A DNA stretch of 35,337 nucleotides, from NCBI GenBank assembly GCA_024635585.1, contig JAGXIP010000281.1, positions 1-35,337 of the forward strand, given 5' to 3'. Shown here one piece after another: positions 6,513-15,436 of the stretch. The stretch is from Saccharicrinis sp. GTDB lineage: Bacteria; Bacteroidota; Bacteroidia; Bacteroidales; Marinilabiliaceae. The notes below the pieces were generated by a model. That model saw only the letters and a program-made list of their open reading frames with translations, had not been told where the DNA came from and did not search any database. A program made the translations under genes and the position numbers. Within the stretch, counting starts at the first letter, position 1; each line of letters opens with the position of its first letter.

Positions 6513-8420
6513 CTACTTATAATAATCTAATAAATCGCTAAGTTTTAAAACCGATTGTTTTAGACCCCCATCTCGGTTTCGAAGTGTCCAAAGTTCACCG
6601 TGAGTTTTTATTATCTCTTCTAATTCCTTTGAAAGTAGTATTTTTTTAGCCGGATTAATATTCTTGGTGTCAAAGTTTTTGGCTTCAAGTCGCGCTATAC
6701 CCAAATGAATGCCATGTAAAGCCATGTTTGCGGCATGTACTATTTCTTTAATTACAATAGATGCATCCTCACATTTTGGTGCAGAAGCTTGCAATAATTT
6801 AAGTGCGGCATTAATTTCTGCTTCCGCTCGTATTAAATTATCTTCTCGGAGCATTTTGGTTTGGTAGTGTGCTTTCAGAGACCACTCGTACCGCCTAAGC
6901 ATAAGGTGAAATGCATTGGAATTCCCTTCTGGTAATTGGCATAAAAGATAGGCATTTCCGAGTTTTAACAAGGCTTCTGATACTTTACCTGTGGAATCGT
7001 TCATTATAAATGTACTTATGGCAGTGTTTAGGTTTTGGCTAGGGTCAGTGCTAGCGTTCCAGGCGTAAGCGGCTCCCACTGCCATTGGTGCGTAACAAAC
7101 GGATAAAGGTTGCCAATGACCCCAATCGCCCCAGTTGGTATTCAGATAGCCTTTAGCTCCATATTGCTTGCCGTAATTGGCGGCGCGTCGCAAATTGGCA
7201 AAGGCATCTTTGTTGCGTCCAATTAACGATCGCCAGGTTGACGTTCCTGGGCATACATAGAAATCTAATCCACTTTGTTTAAACTTGGGTAGTCGTTTTT
7301 CAAACGGAAAATTACTTTCGTAACCCCATACCAAAGCCGTCATATTTTGTGGAACGGAAGGAATTAGTTCAGGATGGTTTAGAATAATGTCGCCCCAAAA
7401 CTGCGCTTTTTTTCCATGAGTATTTACTTCGGTGTTTAGTTTTTTCATGAAGTCAAGATATACATTGCCTTTACCATTTTTGTCGCAGGCTTCTTTTGAT
7501 AGGCCATGCCCCAACTCAATTGTTTCGTCGCACCCAATATTAAAATAGGCGCTGCTAAAATTGGGCAGCAATTCGTTATACAGTTCTTGCATCAGTTCAA
7601 ACGATTGTGGGTTTACAGGGTTTAAGCTGTGCCTGCTTCGCTTGCCCCATGCCGTGTTGCAATCAGTGGGACATTCGGCTAAATGGAGGTACTCATCGTG
7701 CATTAACCAATTTTCCATGTGGCCAAAAGAGTTTTGATTGGGCACTAGATCTATGAATCGCGCTTTGCAATATGAGTCTAATATTTGAATTTCTTCGGCA
7801 GTAATTGGACTGGCATTTTCCCAAACTTTTGGATGGTTTTTATAGGCAAAAGTATGTTCGGTATATAATTGGAACTCATTCACTTTCCACATTGCTAACA
7901 AATCAATTATACGATACAATGTCGCCATAGTAGGAACTTTGTCTCTACTTATATCTAACATATAACCTCTTCGCTCAAAATCAGGCCAGTCAGCAATGGT
8001 TAAACATGGGATAGGGAGACCAGTATCTTTACTGTATTTAATTATTTGTAGTAAAGTTTTCTTGCCATAAAACAGTGCAGCATCATTGTTACCTGTAATG
8101 GTAATTACACCCGAATCAATGGTTAATTTGTATTCCTGCTTTCTTTGTAGGCTGCTATCAACGGCAAGTTTAAGTGTGTTGTTTAAAAGGGGCGAACTAT
8201 ATATCTGTAACACACCCTTAATATTGAATGGTGCTATATTTTCTATGGCTCTAGTAAACTTGTCGTTATTAAACGCAAATTTGTAAGGGTGATTCAAATG
8301 CCCTTTGTTTATTTCAATATGCTGGGGCATCGGCATTAAATAATCACTTACTTGCTGTCCAATTACCATTTGCCCGGTTAAAAGCAAGTGAAATATTATG
8401 GTTATAATTCTCATAAACAT
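6513..8420 (-). CDS. glycoside hydrolase family 20 beta-N-acetylhexosaminidase
   Basis: A 635-aa exported enzyme. A signal peptide (about 1-21, ending MVIGQQ) has no lipobox Cys, so it is probably periplasmic or secreted. Residues ~25-145 are the GH20 N-terminal alpha/beta domain, ending 'YGKKTLLQII'. From ~150 the TIM barrel begins with 'RRGYMLDISRDKVPT', where the family usually has 'fRG.mlD..R'. The catalytic Asp-Glu pair is D298-E299 in 'NIGCDETIELG', as needed for substrate-assisted hydrolysis of terminal GlcNAc/GalNAc. A helical C-terminal region (~480-635) follows. The two Met codons near the start (MFM) leave a two-residue ambiguity. It is the second gene of a two-gene minus-strand operon, 9 bp behind a radical SAM gene. 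Substrate (peptidoglycan, chitin or glycoconjugate) is not determined. Confidence 0.92.
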   Translation of the reverse strand: MFMRIITIIFHLLLTGQMVIGQQVSDYLMPMPQHIEINKGHLNHPYKFAFNNDKFTRAIENIAPFNIKGVLQIYSSPLLNNTLKLAVDSSLQRKQEYKLTIDSGVITITGNNDAALFYGKKTLLQIIKYSKDTGLPIPCLTIADWPDFERRGYMLDISRDKVPTMATLYRIIDLLAMWKVNEFQLYTEHTFAYKNHPKVWENASPITAEEIQILDSYCKARFIDLVPNQNSFGHMENWLMHDEYLHLAECPTDCNTAWGKRSRHSLNPVNPQSFELMQELYNELLPNFSSAYFNIGCDETIELGHGLSKEACDKNGKGNVYLDFMKKLNTEVNTHGKKAQFWGDIILNHPELIPSVPQNMTALVWGYESNFPFEKRLPKFKQSGLDFYVCPGTSTWRSLIGRNKDAFANLRRAANYGKQYGAKGYLNTNWGDWGHWQPLSVCYAPMAVGAAYAWNASTDPSQNLNTAISTFIMNDSTGKVSEALLKLGNAYLLCQLPEGNSNAFHLMLRRYEWSLKAHYQTKMLREDNLIRAEAEINAALKLLQASAPKCEDASIVIKEIVHAANMALHGIHLGIARLEAKNFDTKNINPAKKILLSKELEEIIKTHGELWTLRNRDGGLKQSVLKLSDLLDYYK

Positions 8421-8429
8421 GCAGTTATA

Positions 8430-10628
8430 TTAAATGTTGAGTAGTCCTAATCGTTTGAGCTGCTGAAGTGTATAACTTTGCCAAAAGATATCAAAATCGC
8501 CCAAGTTGTTCTCTATAAAACTTTCTTTTATTTGATTATAAGTAGGCTGATTTACTTGATGAACAGTGCATTTGTTTAATAATTCCACTATCCAAGTGCC
8601 TAGATTCGCTTTTATCTTTAGCTCAGTAGTTTGGTGTTTCATGTAAAACGTTAATTCACACATTTGCGTATTTTTCCCTTTCTTTTTTTTATCGTAAAAT
8701 AAGACTTCAGGCAAGTACTCTATCCAAATAAACTTACTATTAGGCAAGGGTTCGGCATTTCCAGACTCTTTTAAGGCACGATGAATAAAATCATAGGGTA
8801 TTTTTGGTGAGGGAATTTTAAAGTCGAACCATTTTTGAAGTGGTAAATCAAAGCCTACATCGTGTAAATAATTATATAGCGACTTTTTTAGCCCTTCGCT
8901 AAATTTATAATGGTCGGCTCCTGTTGGATCGTTATGTTCTAACTCGTTGTTGGCGAATGGATTAATGTTTGGGTTAATAATCTCAACGTTAAATTTATCG
9001 GGATTTTTTCCGATGGGACTATGAGCTGTTAGGGCAAATTGGTGCCAAAAGCCGGAGTGTACAATTTGATGCTCAAAAAGTTGCTTCACCACTTCCAGCG
9101 AGTCGATAGTTTCTTGTTCGGTTTGGGTGGGGAAACCGTACATAAGATAGGCATGCGTTAAAATGCCGGCATCGGTAAAATTTTTGCACACCTTGGCTAC
9201 TTTATCTACGCTAACCCCTTTATTAATAAGTGATAGTATTCGGTCGGATGCTACTTCTAGCCCTCCTGATACAGCAATACAGCCCGATTTTTTCAGCAAT
9301 TGGCAAACATCGGCTGTAAAGCTTGTTTCAAAACGTATGTTTGTCCACCAAGAAACATTTAGTTTTCGTTTCAAAATTTCTTTTGCTAATGCTATCATTA
9401 GGGCAGGAGGTGCGGCTTCATCCACAAAGTGAAAACCACTTTGCCCATTCTGATTTGTAATTGTTTCCATTTTATCGCACAGTAACTTAGCTGTAGCAGG
9501 TTCAAAACGTCCAATATAGTCTAAGGTTGTGTCGCAAAAGGTGCATCGTTTCCAGTAGCAGCCGTGAGCCATGGTCAGCTTGTTCCAAAAGCCATCACTC
9601 CAAAGTCGGTGCATAGGATTGGTTATCTCTATAAAAGATAGGTATTTATGAGGCGTAAGGTCGGTGTAATCAGGGCATATTGGTTCCCTGAACGAAATAT
9701 CTTTGGTTTGCGAACCGTTCATATATTTCACTTGGTTGCCGATGCAAGTAAAAGTTCTTTTCAAGTCCTCCACATTCCTTTCACCTTCTATATATTCAAT
9801 CAGGTTTAACAGGGGAGCTTCGCCATCGTCGAGTGTGATAAAATCAATAAACTCAAAAACACGGGCATCACTTAATGAACGCAGCTCGGTATTGGCATAT
9901 CCTCCTCCCATACACACGGTTATTTCTGGATGAAATGCTTTGATATACTGACCACATTTTAGCGCTGAGAATAAGTTGCCAGGAAATGGAACAGAAAGTG
10001 CAATCATATTCGGTTTTTCGCGATGCAGATATTTTTTTAAAATCTCCAACTCAAAATTTATGATGAGGGAATGATCCAAGCGCAATTGCTTATAAATGTC
10101 GTCAAAGGTATAGGCCGAAGAGCTCAATCTTTCGGCGTAGCGACTAAATCCAAAATGAGGATCAATGCACTCTACAATATAGTCAGATATATCTTCGAGC
10201 AATAAGGTGGTCAGGTGCCTTGCTTTATCGCGAATGCCCATGTTACCAAAACTCCATTCCAGATCTTCCACTTGGTCAAAGCGTGATGCGCGCGGCAAAA
10301 ACCAATCCGAACAAATACGATGAGCCAGCATGTCATTGTCTCCTTGCAAAAAGGAGATTAAATCGTCAATGACATTGATGTAATCAAACCTGAGTGCATA
10401 TATACGCTGACCGTTTGTCGATAAATTTGGAATGGTGTTTACATTGGTTTCAAATATTTTTGTTAATCCATTTTTTGAGAAAATGGCTAAAATAACCTCC
10501 AACCCTAAGTCTAATTGAAAGGAATTGATGTTTTGCGTGTTCAGATATCCTTTTAAGTATGGAGTGGCGGGATATGGTGTATTAAGCTGGGTGAATGGTG
10601 GCGTAATCAGCAGTACTTTTGTTTTCAA
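8430..10628 (-). CDS. B12-binding-type radical SAM protein
   Basis: A 732-aa cytoplasmic protein. The N-terminus 'KVLLITPPFTQLNTPYPATPYLKGYL' and the later 'IALSVPFPGNLFSALKCGQYIK...VCMGGGYANTE' form a Rossmann-like cobalamin-binding-type domain, without a clear DxHxxG histidine motif. The radical SAM core starts near 345. Its 4Fe-4S cysteines are C357, C362 and C365 in 'HGCYWKRCTFCD', a CX4CX2C variant of the usual CX3CX2C. 'SGGLEVASDRILSLINKGV' and 'HAYLMYGFPTQT' are typical later strands. A ~150-aa C-terminal region is unassigned. The start is TTG: an in-frame TAA lies six codons upstream and no ATG lies near. The product is unknown; methylation or a radical rearrangement is possible. It is co-oriented with GH20. 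Confidence 0.82.
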   Translation of the reverse strand: MKTKVLLITPPFTQLNTPYPATPYLKGYLNTQNINSFQLDLGLEVILAIFSKNGLTKIFETNVNTIPNLSTNGQRIYALRFDYINVIDDLISFLQGDNDMLAHRICSDWFLPRASRFDQVEDLEWSFGNMGIRDKARHLTTLLLEDISDYIVECIDPHFGFSRYAERLSSSAYTFDDIYKQLRLDHSLIINFELEILKKYLHREKPNMIALSVPFPGNLFSALKCGQYIKAFHPEITVCMGGGYANTELRSLSDARVFEFIDFITLDDGEAPLLNLIEYIEGERNVEDLKRTFTCIGNQVKYMNGSQTKDISFREPICPDYTDLTPHKYLSFIEITNPMHRLWSDGFWNKLTMAHGCYWKRCTFCDTTLDYIGRFEPATAKLLCDKMETITNQNGQSGFHFVDEAAPPALMIALAKEILKRKLNVSWWTNIRFETSFTADVCQLLKKSGCIAVSGGLEVASDRILSLINKGVSVDKVAKVCKNFTDAGILTHAYLMYGFPTQTEQETIDSLEVVKQLFEHQIVHSGFWHQFALTAHSPIGKNPDKFNVEIINPNINPFANNELEHNDPTGADHYKFSEGLKKSLYNYLHDVGFDLPLQKWFDFKIPSPKIPYDFIHRALKESGNAEPLPNSKFIWIEYLPEVLFYDKKKKGKNTQMCELTFYMKHQTTELKIKANLGTWIVELLNKCTVHQVNQPTYNQIKESFIENNLGDFDIFWQSYTLQQLKRLGLLNI

Positions 10629-10782
10629 TGCTTCAGTATTTTATTTGTACAAATGTATAAAAATAGGAGGGCTTGAGGAGGTATAGTTTACACAGCGAAG
10701 TTAAGAAACAAAACGAAAGATTAAAAAATGTTAATGAAAACATATGAGTACTAGTAGGTGTTTCAAAAAAAAAAAAGTTTTT

Positions 10783-10790
10783 TATTTTTG
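10783..10790 (+). promoter_or_regulatory. -7 element (TATTTTTG) upstream of a structured leader
   Basis: TATTTTTG fits TAnnTTTG. A TTTC at 10761-10764, 18 bp upstream, could serve as a weak -33 element. The predicted start near 10797 falls just before the hairpin at 10817. Confidence 0.45.
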
Positions 10791-10816
10791 CAGCGCCTAC
10801 TTCACATTTAATAATT

Positions 10817-10873
10817 GCTAAAAGTGCAATAACACTATAATGGATTCAATGCTGTGTTAATCTTGCATTTAGC
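10817..10873 (+). ncRNA. candidate structured RNA: long bulged hairpin in leader
   Basis: Three stacked helices pair in order: GCTAAA/TTTAGC (10817-10822 with 10868-10873), TGCAA/TTGCA (10825-10829 with 10863-10867) and TAACAC/GTGTTA (10830-10835 with 10854-10859). They are joined by small bulges, with an 18-nt loop, giving 17 bp in all. It could be a cis-acting leader of the T9SS gene or a separate small RNA. I do not recognise a known RNA family, and no terminator follows closely. Confidence 0.35.
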
Positions 10874-11277
10874 GTTTATCAATTAATTTTTACAGCGATT
10901 TCGTATTTTCTAAGGGGGAAGATGTTTTGACGAAAAAAAGATAGATTCGCAAGGTATTGGTAAGTAGCATGTTGCTAAAATAAGCATAGCATTCAGAAGG
11001 TACAAAAGTAAAAGAAATTTAATCGAATTGTAACTTTTATTTTTTCTCATCGTTAATAGTTGACAAAAGCGCGTATATAAATTGTGAATGGATGATTTTA
11101 TAGGATGAACAATTTTTAAATGAGCGAAAGGAAAGGGAGCCGACGAGGTTGCAACAGTAAAATGTTAAATTAGTTTTGGGGAAAATTGATTATGACGGCA
11201 GCCACAACGTACGTTAATATGCACAGAAAGAAGGATTAATATTTTTAACAACACAACAACACAACACACACTTTGAT

Positions 11278-12573
11278 ATGCTAAAATTCACTTTATTTTC
11301 GCTAATTGTTTGGGGAATAGCGATGCAAACTACATGGGCCCAAGGAGGCCAGTCTTGTGACAATTCTGTTACGGCTCAACAAGGTTTAAATATTACCGAC
11401 AATTCTTTAGGGGATCAGTGGTTTAAATATACCGCTGCTACTAATGGTAAGGTTACAGTTTCGTCCTGCGGACAAACTACAGCTGATACTTATGTTGATA
11501 TTTTTGATGGTTGCAACCAGGAGGCTTTTACTTTTAGTAACGATTATTGCGACAAGCAATCGGAAGTTTCTTTTGAGGTAATAGCCGGGTTAACTTATCA
11601 AATACGTTGGAGCGCTCGTTTTACAAGCAAAAATTTTGAATGGTTTTTGATGGAATCGCCAAGCATAGAGGGGGAGTTTTGTAGCGCACCTATTACCGTA
11701 GGTGCTGGTAGCTCAGATATTACAGTTCCTGTAAACCAGTATAAATGGTACGCTTTTACCGCCAGTCGCAATGGTAAAATTACCGTTGAGGCAGTTCCCG
11801 ACTGTAAAGTGGCTATTTTCAAGGATTGTAGTTACACTAGCTCATTGAATAACGATGAGAACTGGAATCCAAACAAAACTGCATTTGAAGGGGTGGCTGG
11901 AGAAACATATCTTATAGCTTTGTTTAACGCAGGAACAAAAACGGCTGTAAACTTTAAAATCACAGAAGGAGACTGGCAAGCAGGAGAGCGCTGTATTGAT
12001 GCGATTGACGTGGCTAATATAAATAGTGCACCCATCAACCACCAATCGGGAACAGATAAATGGTATCGTTTTATTGCTTTTGAAGATGGTGAAATAACTA
12101 TTTCGGCAGCAGGGCTTACCAATCAAGATACCTATTTGGAAGTTTATGATGGTTGTGGCAAACAACGTGTTGCCTTTAACGATGATGCTTCAGGTATGCA
12201 GTCAGAGCTTGTGCTAAATGTAAAAGCTAACAAAGCGTATTATATTAAATGGGATGATATTTTCGAGCCTCAGCAATATGCATGGAATTTAAAAGCTGGA
12301 AGTTATGCAACCGGAATTCCCGAATCGGAAGAATTGAGTATAGGCGTTTATCCTAATCCATCGCAAGGGCCTGTAACCATTGATTTGCGAGCCTTTGATT
12401 CGGAAATGGTTACCGTAACCGTCATGAGTGTTACTGGAGCCGTTGTAAAAACATTACAATTATCCGGAGGAATAGAGTCAAACTACGATTTATCGGACCT
12501 GAACAATGGTATGTATCAAATCGTATTGGAAGATTTAGTATCGAAAAAAGTAGTGAAATTTTTGAAGATATAA
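11278..12573 (+). CDS. secreted three-repeat beta-sandwich protein with T9SS C-terminal sorting domain
   Basis: A 431-aa exported protein. Signal peptide about 1-21 (ending TTWAQGG). Three related domains lie at ~25-125, ~135-230 and ~237-345. Each has a 'D/YKWY.F.A..nGkiTv' strand, a 'dty.diyDgC' or equivalent strand and a final 'Y.i.w...' strand. This resembles bacterial pre-peptidase C-terminal / proprotein-like jelly-roll domains. Residues ~355-431 (VYPNPSQGPVTIDL ... GAVVKTLQLSGG ... LNNGMYQIVLEDL ... KVVKFLKI) are a type A T9SS sorting domain, removed as the protein is exported and attached at the surface. No catalytic domain is visible, so an adhesive or carbohydrate-binding role is likely. 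A terminator follows. Confidence 0.88.
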   Translation: MLKFTLFSLIVWGIAMQTTWAQGGQSCDNSVTAQQGLNITDNSLGDQWFKYTAATNGKVTVSSCGQTTADTYVDIFDGCNQEAFTFSNDYCDKQSEVSFEVIAGLTYQIRWSARFTSKNFEWFLMESPSIEGEFCSAPITVGAGSSDITVPVNQYKWYAFTASRNGKITVEAVPDCKVAIFKDCSYTSSLNNDENWNPNKTAFEGVAGETYLIALFNAGTKTAVNFKITEGDWQAGERCIDAIDVANINSAPINHQSGTDKWYRFIAFEDGEITISAAGLTNQDTYLEVYDGCGKQRVAFNDDASGMQSELVLNVKANKAYYIKWDDIFEPQQYAWNLKAGSYATGIPESEELSIGVYPNPSQGPVTIDLRAFDSEMVTVTVMSVTGAVVKTLQLSGGIESNYDLSDLNNGMYQIVLEDLVSKKVVKFLKI

Positions 12574-12613
12574 ATACCTTCATATAATATACAAAACCAC
12601 ACATTTTGAATTT

Positions 12614-12654
12614 AGCACCTTGGCGTATGGCAGCATATACCAAGGTGCTTTTTT
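12614..12654 (+). terminator. intrinsic terminator of the T9SS protein gene
   Basis: AGCACCTTGG (12614-12623) pairs with CCAAGGTGCT (12640-12649). Extra pairing GTATG/CATAT extends into the loop, and a run of Ts follows. Confidence 0.88.
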
Positions 12655-12929
12655 ATTTTAAGTCCATACTTTTAATTGAGCTTATATTCAGTTCAGCGAC
12701 GCATAAAGCGTGCAACTTGTTTTTTCTCTTTCTCCAAAACAGGTATTTCCATAAACTGCAGTTTTTATCCGTTTGGTAAGTTTATAATTTACAGCCTGTT
12801 TCTAATGTAAACTTGTAAAGCACTCATCAATATTCCATCACCCGAAAAGCTAAATAATAGTTTTATTTTTTACTTTTACAGGAATCATATTTATTAATCT
12901 GTAGCTATAAATATAAAAACACAGATTGT

Positions 12930-12962
12930 TTTGGGAGGATATTCATTTTTTTTATACTTTTG
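12930..12962 (+). promoter_or_regulatory. Bacteroidota-type promoter TTTG-N21-TACTTTTG
   Basis: TTTG (-33) at 12930-12933 and TACTTTTG (-7, TAnnTTTG) at 12955-12962 are separated by 21 bp, fitting the sigma-ABfr consensus. The start codon of the 116-aa gene is 37 bp after the -7 element. This is the clearest promoter in the window. Confidence 0.7.
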
Positions 12963-12999
12963 GAATCCTTGATTTATAGCGACATAAACAAAAAACAAA

Positions 13000-13350
13000 A
13001 TGAAAAAATTAATTCCTTATGTAAATGTTGCAACAGTAAAAAAAGGAAAATCAGAAATTGAAAACATTGAAATTAGAGTCGCAGCCAAACTACCGGCAGA
13101 TAGTAATCCTAAATTAACTGGTGGGGGCATCATTGAGAATCAGTCGCAATTGTACAGAGCGGTTACTTTCTCTTATGCAGGAACCAGCGAGGAGTATAAA
13201 ATATTCGCAAAAAAAATCGTGGTTACTCCCAATGAAGTCGGGCTAATGGAAAGAGGTGTTAAAGTATCATTAGAATCTTCTGATGCAGCTATACTAAAAG
13301 GGCCACAAGCGGACTCTTTATCCATAGATTATGGCTACAATGAGATTTAA
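13000..13350 (+). CDS. uncharacterised 116-aa soluble protein upstream of a histidine kinase
   Basis: No signal peptide, no membrane segment and no cysteine. It starts MKKLIPYVNVATVKKGKSE. Later come alternating polar/hydrophobic stretches (YRAVTFSYAG, EYKIFAKKIVVTP, GVKVSLES) that suggest an all-beta fold. I recognise no family. A good promoter lies upstream and the ORF is compact, so it is probably real. The stop is 22 bp before the histidine kinase start, with a terminator-like hairpin in between and across that start. The small protein may therefore be made in excess over the kinase. Like the kinase it is visibly more AT-rich than the V-ATPase genes that follow. A role as a partner or target of the kinase is conjecture. 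Confidence 0.6.
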   Translation: MKKLIPYVNVATVKKGKSEIENIEIRVAAKLPADSNPKLTGGGIIENQSQLYRAVTFSYAGTSEEYKIFAKKIVVTPNEVGLMERGVKVSLESSDAAILKGPQADSLSIDYGYNEI

Positions 13351-13358
13351 ATAGCATG

Positions 13359-13417
13359 AAAAATCCGATAGCATGAAAACAATACAAAATAGCATTATTA
13401 TCGGATTTTTTCTTTTT
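13359..13417 (+). terminator. attenuator-like hairpin spanning the kinase start codon
   Basis: AAAAATCCGATA (13359-13370) and TATCGGATTTTT (13399-13410) are a perfect 12-bp inverted repeat with a 28-nt loop. A T-rich run follows to 13417. The kinase ATG (13373) lies inside the loop. It could terminate transcription after the 116-aa gene, or mask kinase translation. Confidence 0.5.
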
Positions 13418-15436
13418 TGCAACTTCTGTTATTCCCAAGAAAATATTACGCAAAAATTTAAATCAGACTCCCTTTCTTTTCTTGATGGTAATAATCAACT
13501 TAAATCCTTTATAGGTTCATATCCAAAAGAATTACACGATTCTTTACTCAGCGTTTTAATTAACGAAAGCCACACATATAACATTCCAAAACTTGAAGCA
13601 ATAACCTGCTACAGACTAGCCAGTATACGTAAAAATCATGTCTTAGTAATCGAAATCGACAGCTTGGTAAATCATTCGATTTCTATCCTTAAAACACTCA
13701 AAGACTCAATTGGCATAGCATATTGCCGTTTGTTTTTAGGCATTTATCATTGTAGTAGAAATTCAATCTTAGCAAAGGAACACACTTCTTTGGCATTAAA
13801 TACTTTTCTTACGAATAAAGACACACTTGGTATGGCAGAGTGTTTTAATAATATTGGCAAGATTTTTTCTCAAAGCGGAAATCTAATACTTGCTGAAGAA
13901 AAATTTGAGCAAGCTTTTGCCCTTTGTAAGAACAGCCAAAATTATTCAAAATACACCACTCCTTATGAGTTTAATTTAGGCAATATTTTACTTAGAAAGG
14001 AGGAATATGAAAAAGCTCTAAATGTCTTTGGCGATCTTGAAAACAAATATTCGAAAACAAGAAATACATCACAAAAAGAATTTCTATACAACAGCATTTC
14101 TTATTGTTATACAAAACTTGGCGATTTTGCAACTGCCGAAAAATATTTAAAACTTGCTATTGACATCAATAAAGAAACCAATAATCTAAATAGTCTTGCA
14201 AAAAATTACAGGAACCTATCAGTAAACTACATACAAAAAGGATCTTACGAATTAGCTCTAATTTATGCCAATAAGAGTTTACAACTTAATACTGACCCGA
14301 CTTTAAAAAGAAGTATTTATTCAGATCTTAACCAAGCTTACACCTTTCTATTAAAACCGGACTCGGCATGGCAATATGCCGAAAAATACATGTATATATC
14401 CGACAGCCTTGCAGAGATAGCCTTATCCGAAGAACTTCTAATGTACGAAGCCGAATTTAAGAGCAAGGAAAAAGACAAGGAGATAGAATTGTTACAAGTG
14501 CAACAAGAGCTAAATGCCGCCAAGCTTAAAAGTCGCAATACTGCAATTTACTCCATTGGCGCATTTGCCTTTGTTTTACTTGTTTTGGGTAGTTTTTTGG
14601 CGGTACAAAGGAAACAACTCCGAAAATCGAATAAGACAATTACCAAAAGCAGAAAAAAACTTGCCATTGCCAATAGCAATTTGCACATTAGCAATAAAGC
14701 CCGCGAAAAATTGCTCTCGATCATTGCCCACGATTTAAGAGGACCTGTTGGCGGCTTAAAAGAACTTTTAGATTTATATATTGAGATGGATCAATTTGAT
14801 CAAGAAGAAATTAAAACTTTACTATCGGCAGTTCGAGAATCATCCTCCTCAACATATCACCTGTTAGAGAACCTTTTGAGTTGGGCCAACACGCAACGAG
14901 GAGACATTTTAGTTAACACTGAGACTGTAAATGTTAAAGAAATTATTGACAATACCACACAAGTACTTCACTACTCCTCTTATTCCAAACACATTACAAT
15001 TAACACAATAATACCTTCAAACTTAAATGTTCAGGCCGATCATAATTTACTTCGCGTAGTGCTTCGTAATTTAATTTCCAATGCCATTAAATTCTCTTCG
15101 CAATTTGGGACAATTCAAATACATGCAGAACAAAAAAGTAATTGCGTGATAATTAGCGTAAAAGATGCTGGCGAAGGTATGTCGCGTAAAGAAATTGCTA
15201 CCATATTTGAAAAGAAAGAAGAGTTTTTTGTTAACGAAGGAAACTCAGGTAACAAAGGCAGTGGCCTTGGCCTGATACTTTGTAAAGAATTTGTGGAAAA
15301 AATGGATGGTAAAATTTGGGTGGATGAAGAGTGCTCCGATGGCTGCAAATTTAATTTTTCGTTACCTGTTGGCCAAATAAAGACCAAAGCAAAAACATTT
15401 GCTCCTGAAAAAGAGTTCATTCAAACGAAGAGTTAA
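13373..15436 (+). CDS. TPR-containing sensor histidine kinase (orphan)
   Basis: A 687-aa membrane sensor. Signal peptide about 1-21 (ending FCYSQEN). A periplasmic TPR array runs to about 340, with units such as 'LAEEKFEQAFALCKN' and 'GDFATAEKYLKLAIDI'. A coiled coil and a single TM at about 392-412 (AIYSIGAFAFVLLVLGSFLA) follow. The HisKA domain has phosphoacceptor H453 in 'SIIAHDLRGPVGG'. The HATPase_c domain has N-box 'NLISNAIKFSS', G1 'KDAGEGMS' and G2 'GSGLGLILCKEF'. There is no receiver domain and no response-regulator gene in the window, so it is orphan here. A six-codon ORF (13356-13376) ends with TGA overlapping the kinase ATG, suggesting translational coupling from upstream. The ligand is unknown. 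Confidence 0.9.
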   Translation: MKTIQNSIIIGFFLFCNFCYSQENITQKFKSDSLSFLDGNNQLKSFIGSYPKELHDSLLSVLINESHTYNIPKLEAITCYRLASIRKNHVLVIEIDSLVNHSISILKTLKDSIGIAYCRLFLGIYHCSRNSILAKEHTSLALNTFLTNKDTLGMAECFNNIGKIFSQSGNLILAEEKFEQAFALCKNSQNYSKYTTPYEFNLGNILLRKEEYEKALNVFGDLENKYSKTRNTSQKEFLYNSISYCYTKLGDFATAEKYLKLAIDINKETNNLNSLAKNYRNLSVNYIQKGSYELALIYANKSLQLNTDPTLKRSIYSDLNQAYTFLLKPDSAWQYAEKYMYISDSLAEIALSEELLMYEAEFKSKEKDKEIELLQVQQELNAAKLKSRNTAIYSIGAFAFVLLVLGSFLAVQRKQLRKSNKTITKSRKKLAIANSNLHISNKAREKLLSIIAHDLRGPVGGLKELLDLYIEMDQFDQEEIKTLLSAVRESSSSTYHLLENLLSWANTQRGDILVNTETVNVKEIIDNTTQVLHYSSYSKHITINTIIPSNLNVQADHNLLRVVLRNLISNAIKFSSQFGTIQIHAEQKSNCVIISVKDAGEGMSRKEIATIFEKKEEFFVNEGNSGNKGSGLGLILCKEFVEKMDGKIWVDEECSDGCKFNFSLPVGQIKTKAKTFAPEKEFIQTKS

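Larger units (their letters stand above)
10629..11277. other. 649-bp intergenic/leader region between divergent genes
   Basis: No credible ORF. It must hold the promoter of the minus-strand radical SAM operon (right of 10628) and of the T9SS protein. A -7 match is at 10783-10790 and a long predicted hairpin at 10817-10873. The rest is AT-rich with a 10-bp palindrome AACGTACGTT at 11206-11215. If the -7 site is used, the plus-strand transcript carries a leader of about 480 nt. Confidence 0.6.
12574..12999. other. 426-bp intergenic region
   Basis: It contains the terminator of the T9SS gene at 12614-12654 and, near its right end, a two-part Bacteroidota promoter (12930-12962) for the 116-aa protein. 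Between them the sequence is AT-rich and I see no gene or repeat. Confidence 0.6.
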
